Below, in pieces: positions 9,056 to 15,644 of a stretch of 15,644 nucleotides of DNA. The stretch's first letter is position 1; every line of letters starts with the position of its first letter. Both the position numbers and the translations under genes were made by a program. Location: contig CAUDNR010000982.1 in assembly GCA_958430865.1 (NCBI GenBank), positions 1 to 15,644 of the forward strand, read 5' to 3'. The notes beneath the pieces are model-generated. The model saw only the letters and a program-made list of their open reading frames with translations, was not told the origin of the DNA and searched no databases. Origin of the DNA: Entrophospora sp. SA101 (Eukaryota; Glomeromycota; Glomeromycetes; Entrophosporales; Entrophosporaceae).

Positions 9056-9374
9056 GCAACTAATAATAATATTTTAAAAACAACGGTAATTTTTACATTA
9101 TATAATATACACACACATAAGTACCAATATTTTTTTTAAATATAGTTTTTTTTGCAAAGTATTATTTTATTTTTTTATTTCTTATGTTAAGCTCAGTAAA
9201 ATCATTTCTTTGGAAGAGCGATATGAATTACGATGAAAGTGATGACATAATGTCTAGTTTTCAACAACAACAACAACAGCAACAACAGCAACAACAACAA
9301 AGAGGACAAGATTATAATGCAACGATTGCTTTGGTCAACGAAAGAACAGGAGGAACTACACAAAATTCTGTTGT
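9056..9374 (+). repeat. Duplicated block (copy B), parent of 1-319
   Basis: This segment contains 128 bp upstream of the FAR1-type ATG plus the first 63 codons and two bases, and matches 1-319 with four mismatches. It is continuous with an intact gene here, so it is the likely source copy. Confidence 0.95.
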
Positions 9375-10572
9375 ACTTTCAGGGTCACCTGACTCTAATC
9401 AAAACAATTCTTCTACTGGTTATAACGTTGGTACAAATAGTTTTAATACTACACCAACTGGACCTTTCATACCAATACCACCACGCCAACAACAACAACA
9501 ACAACAAACACCACATAACGCCACCCCCAACACTGGTGGTACCACTGACACTTCTAATAATAACAATAATAACACAACTACTGCTACAACTACAACCACT
9601 GCAACCAACGTCATCACCTCCTCCGCACCAAATAACACAAACAACACACCAGTGTTAAGTAACATAACAACATCGATTGCAGTAGGATCAACTTTCCTAA
9701 ATTGGGAACAAGTTGATGAAGTTTTAGAGCTGTATGGGCGTGAAAAAGGGTTTGTTGTTAGAAAGAAGAGAGTGGAAAGGGATGACATGGGAATGGTTCG
9801 TAAACGTACTTATGATTGCGAACATGGTGGTCGTTATACACCAAAGAAAAAAGCAGCAATACACGAACAAAGAAATCGAACATCTAAACGCATTGAATGT
9901 GGATGGCATATTAATCTTTCATTTCCTAAAACAAGTTCACATATCACAGTAACAACATTTATCAATGAACATAATCACGAACTAAATCCTCATCATCATC
10001 CTCATTATCACCCTCACCATAATTCATCAAGAGAAAAACGCCACTCATCATCATCACATCCACATCAATCACCTTCATCATCATCATCATCTCCATCAAC
10101 TACTATCAGTAACCAATCATTAACAATACAATCACCATCACCACAACAGCAATCGCCACAACAACAACTGACACCATTACCAAGATATCATCGTACCTTA
10201 TTAGAGGCTGCATCACCTAAAAATCGTAATTTGCCCAAAGCTGTACTTGAAGATATTGAATTTTACACTATTCACGGCAATCTGGGCGTGACAACACAAC
10301 GACAACTATTAAAAGCCAAGTACCCTAATCATCAATTACCTGCACGAGATATTTCAAATGCTGTACAAAAATTTAAAGGTGTAATAGATTTAAAAAGTTT
10401 GGATAATGATGCACCAAAACTTTGGATTTGGGAATTAGCTAGGAAAGCTACACAAATTGCACTTGATCATCAAGATAATACACTGGAAGAGCTTTTGAAA
10501 AGTTATATTAGAGAAAAAGAAGATCGTGTTACTGCTATTAATAATAATAATAATAGTAATAATACAAATACC

Positions 10573-10612
<40 letters not shown>

Positions 10613-10797
10613 GTAATAATAATAATCTCAATCTTATTAATAATAATAATCTTAGCGGTGTTATTAATATGGGGAGTATTAGTAATATCAGTAGTGTTGG
10701 CAATGTAAATAGTGGTATTGGTGGAAATATCAACAACAACAATAATAACAGTAATAGTATTAACAGACAAAATCCACAAGTAACCCAGCAACAATAA
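9184..10797 (+). CDS. FAR1-type zinc finger protein, MULE-derived, no transposase core
   Basis: Intronless, 537 residues. Likely a nuclear DNA-binding protein. After Gln (27-39, 102-108), Asn and Thr-rich stretches comes a FAR1-type DNA-binding domain at about 171-267: WEQVDEVLELYGREKGFVV, then YDC (C212), IEC (C239) and NEHNHEL (H263, H265). These are the C-C-H-x-H ligands of the WRKY/GCM1-like fold. A His/Ser-rich linker follows, then a module at about 338-448 (LPKAVLEDIEFYTIHGNLG, RQLLKAKYP). From my recollection this module lies between the FAR1 domain and the MULE catalytic domain in glomeromycotan transposase-like proteins. No DDE catalytic domain or SWIM finger follows; the chain ends in Asn runs (453-523) and a Gln/Asn tail. 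It is best read as a domesticated or truncated MULE-derived factor. The upstream CRE may regulate it. Confidence 0.88.
10541..10640 (+). repeat. AAT codon array encoding the poly-Asn tract
   Basis: Nearly pure AAT repeats in frame, broken by ACC, GGT and CTC codons, encode Asn runs in the C-terminal tail of the FAR1-type protein. The repeat purity predicts length variation between strains. The N-terminal Gln tract by contrast mixes CAA and CAG. Confidence 0.85.
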
Positions 10798-11014
10798 CAT
10801 ACCTTTGATTTAGTGTAATTCTTTATAATAATAATATAGTCATTATTAGCTTTTCTTTTTAAAAAAATTTTGGTCCGAGTTTTGACAGTCAAGAAAATTA
10901 ACAATTTTATTATTATGTAAAATTCAAAATATTTAAATTAGTATTCGAGTGTTTATTAACTTTTATTTCGTTGAAAGTTAGATTTTGATTAGACAAGATT
11001 TCAATTAAATTTTA

Positions 11015-11020
<6 letters not shown>

Positions 11021-11054
<34 letters not shown>
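11021..11054. repeat. (TA)17 microsatellite
   Basis: Pure alternating TA tract in the intergenic region. Confidence 0.9.
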
Positions 11055-11057
<3 letters not shown>

Positions 11058-11354
11058 CCTTGCATTAATATTTTTATTTTTTTATTTAGTAGATTTATTG
11101 GGTGGATGAGTGGATGAGATAATTATATTAGACAAGGGATGATTGGATAAGGACCAATTGGGTTGGTGGGTTGATTATATTAGGTGGGTATTAATATTAT
11201 ATAACTTAGATTGTTTAAACTAATTTGGGAAAATAAGAATAATATATAAATATATTCGCATACATCATTAAATACATTAAATATTTTCATATATACATTT
11301 TTGTATGTTTTTCAATTTTTCTTTTTCTTATTGATTATTTTACAATCAAATCAA

Positions 11355-11360
11355 TTTATT
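11355..11360 (-). terminator. Candidate polyadenylation signal of the ankyrin gene
   Basis: AATAAA on the minus strand, about 120 bp past the stop codon at 11481. Positional support only, in AT-rich DNA. Confidence 0.35.
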
Positions 11361-11480
11361 TTTTCTCTTTTTTTTTTCTTCAAAATCTTCAAAATGTAAA
11401 TTTTTTCTTTTTCAAATAAAAACAAAATATAAAAAATCAAATTATCTATTAAAAATCTTGAAATTATTTAATTGATTCTT

Positions 11481-12382
11481 CTATTCCTTATTCAAAATCA
11501 TTTCTTGTTGTTCTTTAACAATTTCTGTTGATTTATTATTGTCATCAATATTACTACCAATGCTATTGTTCTCATTAATGCCTTCATCATCATCATTATT
11601 ATTATTGCTGGTATCACTATTATCATATTTTAATAACAATTCCACAATTTTTTCGTGATTATTTTGTTGTGCCTCATAAACTGGTGTTTTTCCTGAATTA
11701 TTTTTTATCTAAAATAAAAACAAAAGTAAAAAATTAGTTACCAAAAAAAAAAAAAAAGATTTTAACAAAGAAATTTAGTGGAAATTACCTTGATATTATT
11801 ACCATCATCATGATTCAATAAAATCTCAACCACATCTAAATGTCCATTTAATGCACTCCAATGTAATGGCGTGTTACCAGAATTATTTTGTGAATTAATT
11901 AAAGTCCCAATTGAAAAATCATCATTGGTGGAAGAAGAACATATTGTGTCTATTATAAACTTTACAATTTCTATTTAGTTAAAAATAATTGAATTTTATT
12001 CAACAAACAGCCGCACAAACATGCAAATCAACAAAAGAACGAGTAGGAACGTTGATATTATTAATATTAAAACCAAATTTTAAACAAGTCAGATTAATTA
12101 ACTACTTGCTAAAATACAAAACATACCAATGTGTCCATTTGCACTTGCCATGTGAAGGGCAGTATTGCCAAATTCATCTTTATATTTGAAACAATTTGTT
12201 GCTGTTATTATTGTTAACTCATTATTAACATTATTAGTGGTGGTGGTATTATTATCATTATTGTTAGATTGAAGCAGTAGTGATTGTAGCAATTGTTTAA
12301 GTTCATCTAATTCACCATATCTTGCACATAATAAAGCTTCCTCAAAAATTTCTTTCTCTTTATCATTCAAACGGTTTGTCAT
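11481..12382 (-). CDS. YAR1: Yar1-like ankyrin-repeat protein
   Basis: Three exons (12127-12382, 11789-11970, 11481-11708) join in phase through introns of 156 and 80 bp (GTATGT, GTAATT donors; TAG acceptors) into 221 residues. After an N-terminal helical segment (EEALLCARYGELDELKQLL, about 13-32) and an Asn/Thr-rich insert come three ankyrin-type repeats: FGNTALHMASANGHIEIVKF (about 71-90), SGNTPLHWSALNGHLDVVEI (116-135) and SGKTPVYEAQQNNHEKIVEL (151-170). The tail is acidic and Asn-rich. The size near 200 residues, the early helix before the first repeat, and the TALHMA..NGH / TPLHW..NGHLDVV pattern match yeast Yar1, a cytosolic/nuclear chaperone for ribosomal protein Rps3 in 40S biogenesis. 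Another small ankyrin protein cannot be excluded. Confidence 0.85.
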
Positions 12383-13881
12383 TTTAATAAAATATTCTTT
12401 TATTGATTATCAATATTCACAATTATCACAAATGTGATATTCAAGAAACCAATGCAAATTAACGATTAGTATGTGACACGATATTTGTCGCGCTCATTAT
12501 TATTACTATTATTATTATTCTGATATGCCACTTTTTTATAAATTAATCAATCCATTCTCTTTGGTCATAATCAAATTCCTGCTGTCTCGACTCAATAATA
12601 CGTGTGTTTTCTGATGCAGGAAATTTGATGACTGCAAAAGACAACTTTCAAAAATATTTTGGAATATACAGTATATCCTTTTTTTTTTTACCTATTATTA
12701 TAGTAAGATGTTTGAATGAAAAAAAAACAAAGAATCAACACATGAAATAATTTCTTTATAACTTGCTGTTAATATAGACCTCTTCGTTAAAATCATTTTA
12801 TGTTTTTTTTTATTTTAACAAAGAGAAAATAACAACGATTTTAAAAAAATATTATTTCAAACCAGAAAATATAAATTATATTAATGTCGCGAAGATTTAA
12901 AATCAACGAATAATGAAAGATGAATTACCAATTGTATGAGGTAAGTGCACAATGTACGTATAATTTGAAATCAAAAACATATACATATGCTATTTGGATG
13001 CGCTTACTCCCATAATTGTGTATTATCCAGATGGAATTAGAATATTGATTAATATTTTTCAAAGATGCAACTTATTAACATAATCGTTGTTTACAACTCC
13101 CTAGCTCATAATAAGTCAGAAGGGAAAAGCTAAAACCTCGAATTTATTATATTTTTGAAATTGGAACGGTAAAAATAATACAAGTATTTTTTTTAGTGTG
13201 TTTATCTAAATGGTTTATTAAAAGATTAGAATTAGTTGACGTTGGCGATGGTAAAAAATAAGATATATAAATAATGAAGGTGCATGTATGAAAACCAGCG
13301 GAACAAAAGAATCATTGGATTCGTTGATTAGCTCTATTTAAAAAAAAAAATATTTTAAACAAAGCTTTTCCTAGAATTCTTTTTTTTTTTTTGGTTGTTA
13401 TCAGAGATTATATATATATAAGTTTAGTTGGCCCTTCAATTGGTTTTGGTGAAAAGGTACAAATTTTTTATCGTGTCTTTTAATATGTAACTTTTTGTAA
13501 TATATAATATTTCTCCTTGTTTTTTTTTGGAGCCAAGCGACCCGTTTATTAAAAAAACATTTGCGTTTCAATGTAATGTTTGTGCCATTGAGCTTCTCCT
13601 GATTAAGTTATAGATACTGCCATTGGTATATTCGAGCAATGTTGGAAAATTACGTGCTCATTTGCCAACACTGTATTCGTGACTATTACTTTTTACATTA
13701 TTGATAATTCAATATCATTTTATTTAAAACACAATATTATAAATAGGTAAGTCTATAAATGAACATAATGCATTCTTTTCATTACAATTTATTAATGTTG
13801 ACTACAAAAGTTTATAATACTACTCCAGGAAGTATCAAATTTTACTTTTTCTTTTGGGTGGGCTTTGGCGAGACTTATGCC
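12383..13881. other. Gene-poor AT-rich region upstream of the ankyrin gene
   Basis: The first few hundred bases hold the ankyrin gene promoter; no clear motif is seen. The rest is AT-rich with poly-A/T runs. A 50-codon open stretch at about 13595-13746 ends at a consensus-looking AG|GTAAGT donor but has no identifiable start, partner exon or domain. I see no supported gene. Confidence 0.5.
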
Positions 13882-14017
13882 TAGTGTTTCTATTCGTAAT
13901 ACAACTTAATCGTAATTCGAATTTGTTTTATTCGAATTATTTGTTTATTCGTTTTACTGTACTCGTTTTACTCGAATAAAACAAATAATTACAATTCTTA
14001 TTCAAATAGAAACCCTA
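13882..14017. mobile_element. 136-bp palindromic MITE
   Basis: The ends are inverted copies: TAGTGTTTCTATTCG at 13882 and, on the other strand, TAGGGTTTCTATTTG ending at 14017. The inner arms also pair (GAATTATTTGTTTATTCG against CGAATAAAACAAATAATT), so nearly the whole element can fold back. Both ends fit the hAT YARNG pattern. The 8-bp flanks (CTTATGCC, CTATGACT) are only partly similar, so the target duplication is unclear; a TA duplication with GTGTTTCTATT ends is the alternative. There is no coding capacity. Confidence 0.6.
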
Positions 14018-15446
14018 CTATGACTATTTGCTAGTAGGAAGAAAAAAATATATTATTGTTATCACTACAAAGGACTATTATTATTTATTAATTGACTAAA
14101 GAAAATAAAAAATGTCAATTACTTTTGCTACTACTCTTATTGTCACTACAATGACTACGAAGGAAAAATAAAACTGATAAAGAATAAAATTTTAATAGTG
14201 CATAGACTATTACTATCAGTTATGTTATTTGAATGATTCGTTTTATTCAAACCTTCCAGTTAAAAATTTTCACGTGATTAATTATTTCATTGGTTCAACG
14301 ATTAAAAATTTGTTTGTTTGCGTGGTCGATTTCCAACTTTCGAGTCGGATATCTAAGTTTGCTCGCCAAAATAATCAATTCGTTTTATGTGCTCAAGGCT
14401 AGAATTCCTCCAAGGATTGGTAAAAACTTTTGCCAATTCCGCGTTATTAATATTAAAATTGGGATTTGATGTACTATTGTAGATATTGTTATTTTCAAGA
14501 AATATTAGTCGTACCTTTTCAAGATCAGATACGTGAATAGTAATGGTTTTGTCGTTAGATAATTTGCAGCGGTGAAAAGTGATTGATTTTTATAATAATT
14601 TATTGTTTATATGTGAGCGAAGAATTAATGACATTTCTTGAAAATTTTTTTTATTAAATCAGTGTTCTCATAGTCTTTTCTGACTCGTGTTTTTCGTATT
14701 ATTATAGATTTTTTCATATTTTAAAAAAATTAAAAAAAAGCGGTGGATTCAAAAAGAGTGAGAGTATTTATATGATTATGGATAAAGAGGAAAAAGTAGA
14801 GATTAATAATTGATTAGTTTAAATTTATCTGTTTATTGTACGTAGCCTACCAAAATTAAAAAAAAATCATAGCTGAAATTGCTAGCGCTAGCTCAAATAA
14901 TGAATTATTTTCTTAATGATATATACAATAAAAATCATTATTTTAATGAAAAAATAAATGTTTACCTCTAAGAATAAAAAGTCTTTTACAAGTAGCGTTT
15001 CGTTCATTAATCCTCCTTTTTGAATAATCAAAGAATCAAAATACATTAATGATGGTGACCCATAGCTTAGGCAATTTTGGTTTAGGCCCATGAAAAATAT
15101 TCTGGCGAAATTGGCGAAACTTAAACTGTGGGCGAAACCCACACGGACAATTAAACCCTTTACAAAAGTGTTTATTTGAACAAAGAAGAATTAATTTATA
15201 TTGTATTTGTGAAGAAATGATTTTATACTAACTTTTCTGCCTCTCCACTCTCAAGCAAAGCTCCGAGTCATAAAATTATTTAATTGCCCGATTGATCAAA
15301 AAAAAAATTCACTTGGTCAAAAAAGATGACATTAAATTTAAAATGAGAATATAAAATATTAATATTAATTTGTGATCCAAACTGTTTTTGCATTATTTCA
15401 ATCTTGATTGGGATTATGGGCATAAAAATCAACTTTTTTGCTGTTA
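14018..15446. other. Gene-poor AT-rich region
   Basis: I see no supported gene. A minus-strand frame at 14888-15142 has no recognisable domain. About 15100-15140 carries short TGGCGAAA-type repeats next to a perfect hairpin. A near-perfect inverted repeat, TTGGTAAAA-ACT-TTTGCCAA type, lies at about 14417-14438. Confidence 0.5.
15127..15143. repeat. Perfect hairpin TGTGGG-CGAAA-CCCACA with GGCGAAA repeats
   Basis: Six-base arms around a five-base loop. The loop motif GGCGAAA/TGGCGAA recurs just upstream at about 15102-15119, giving three spaced copies in 40 bp. This could be the end of a short dispersed repeat. Confidence 0.5.
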
Positions 15447-15644
15447 TTATAATAATAATTTGTATTTTTTTGGCATAATGTCCAACTCTTTCTCTTCGGA
15501 TTCTTTTATATGTTCTCTACTAAAACGTGTTATCCAGTTTTATTTTTGGTAACCCATTTGAATCCAACTTATCTGCTTCTACTCTTCTTATCTACATTTC
15601 CTGACAAAAAATAGTCTTTTAAAAGTTGTTTTACTTTGCTCAGA
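15447..15644 (-). pseudogene. Degraded coding fragment running off the right edge
   Basis: From the window edge the minus strand reads LSKVKQLLKDYFLSGNVDKK and a few more residues before a stop at 15569-15571. One frame away, NWITRFSREHIKESEEKELD continues to a stop at 15447-15449. Both parts look like genuine protein (charged helices, balanced composition) and lie in order, so one ancestral ORF broken by at least one frameshift and stops is likely. From memory, similar segments occur in hypothetical multi-copy proteins of Rhizophagus, but no function can be given. An undetected intron between the parts is the alternative to frameshift. Confidence 0.35.

Larger units (their letters stand above)
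8363..9183. promoter_or_regulatory. Divergent promoter between SNF5-type and FAR1-type genes
   Basis: These 821 bp separate two genes transcribed away from each other and so must hold both promoters. The SNF5-proximal half (8363-8690) is nearly pure A/T with long poly-A/T runs. The FAR1-proximal half (8690-8960) has higher G content: GGGGGGGAGGGAG near 8780, GGGAGAAGGGGG near 8860, a perfect CRE, and a GC inverted repeat. The last 128 bp, plus more to 9056, are duplicated at 1-128. No further gene is seen. Confidence 0.75.
10798..11480. other. Convergent 3' intergenic region with simple repeats
   Basis: This holds the 3' ends of the FAR1-type gene (plus) and the ankyrin gene (minus). It contains a (TA)17 tract and a G-rich stretch at about 11099-11190 with repeated GGATGA/GGTTGG-type words on the plus strand. 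TTTATT at 11355-11360, AATAAA on the minus strand, lies about 120 bp beyond the ankyrin gene stop. No gene is seen. Confidence 0.5.

Noticed and set aside
9420..9909. Minus- and plus-strand ORFs overlapping the FAR1-type gene
   Set aside because: They are out-of-frame readings of Gln/Asn/Thr codon runs (poly-Leu, Val or Ile products) over a well-supported gene with a conserved domain.
10435..10904. Long Ile/Leu-rich ORFs on both strands at the 3' end of the FAR1-type gene
   Set aside because: Shadow translations of the AAT repeat array; no natural protein composition.
13595..13746. Open stretch (DTAIGIFEQCWKITCSFANT) ending at a consensus AG|GTAAGT donor
   Set aside because: No start, no acceptor-linked partner exon and no known domain; a single good donor is expected by chance in this length of sequence.
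14888..15142. Minus-strand 84-codon ORF
   Set aside because: Low-complexity hydrophobic end, no domain, and it overlaps a repeat-like GGCGAAA region.

Overview
The window looks like nuclear DNA of a fungus with a very AT-rich genome. It is strongly AT-biased, the genes carry short GT-AG introns (about 70-130 bp), and homopolymer and microsatellite runs are frequent. Asn/Gln/Ser/Thr homopeptides are long. The protein families (FAR1-type zinc finger with a MULE-linked module, Snf5 with a GATA finger, a Yar1-like ankyrin protein, hAT remnants) fit an early-diverging fungus such as an arbuscular mycorrhizal Glomeromycotina (Rhizophagus-like). The species is inferred from style and family content, not proven.

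Layout. 1-319: a truncated, near-identical second copy of the 5' end of the gene at 9184. 320-2092: AT-rich DNA with no convincing gene, holding simple and minisatellite repeats. 2093-3970: relics on the minus strand, at least two or three exon-like pieces of an unidentified gene, interrupted by a 569-bp non-autonomous hAT-like element (2866-3434) that retains a piece of BED-finger transposase. 4549-5384: a two-exon plus-strand gene for a 250-residue single-pass membrane protein with a Ser/Asn/His-rich tail. 5826-8362: a seven-exon minus-strand gene for a Snf5-family chromatin remodelling subunit (646 aa) ending in a GATA-type zinc finger. 8363-9183: a divergent promoter with a perfect palindromic CRE. 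9184-10797: an intronless plus-strand gene for a 537-aa FAR1-type DNA-binding protein that keeps the module usually preceding a MULE transposase but lacks the catalytic domain. 11481-12382: a three-exon minus-strand gene for a 221-aa Yar1-like ankyrin protein. 12383-15446: gene-poor DNA containing a 136-bp palindromic MITE. 15447-15644: a degraded coding fragment that runs off the right edge.

The intact genes are ordinary single-copy-style nuclear genes and form no operon-like unit. The only evident regulatory link is the shared 821-bp divergent promoter between the Snf5-type gene and the FAR1-type gene. The most unusual items are the transposase-derived FAR1 protein, its recent truncated duplicate about 9 kb away, and the small uncharacterised membrane protein.
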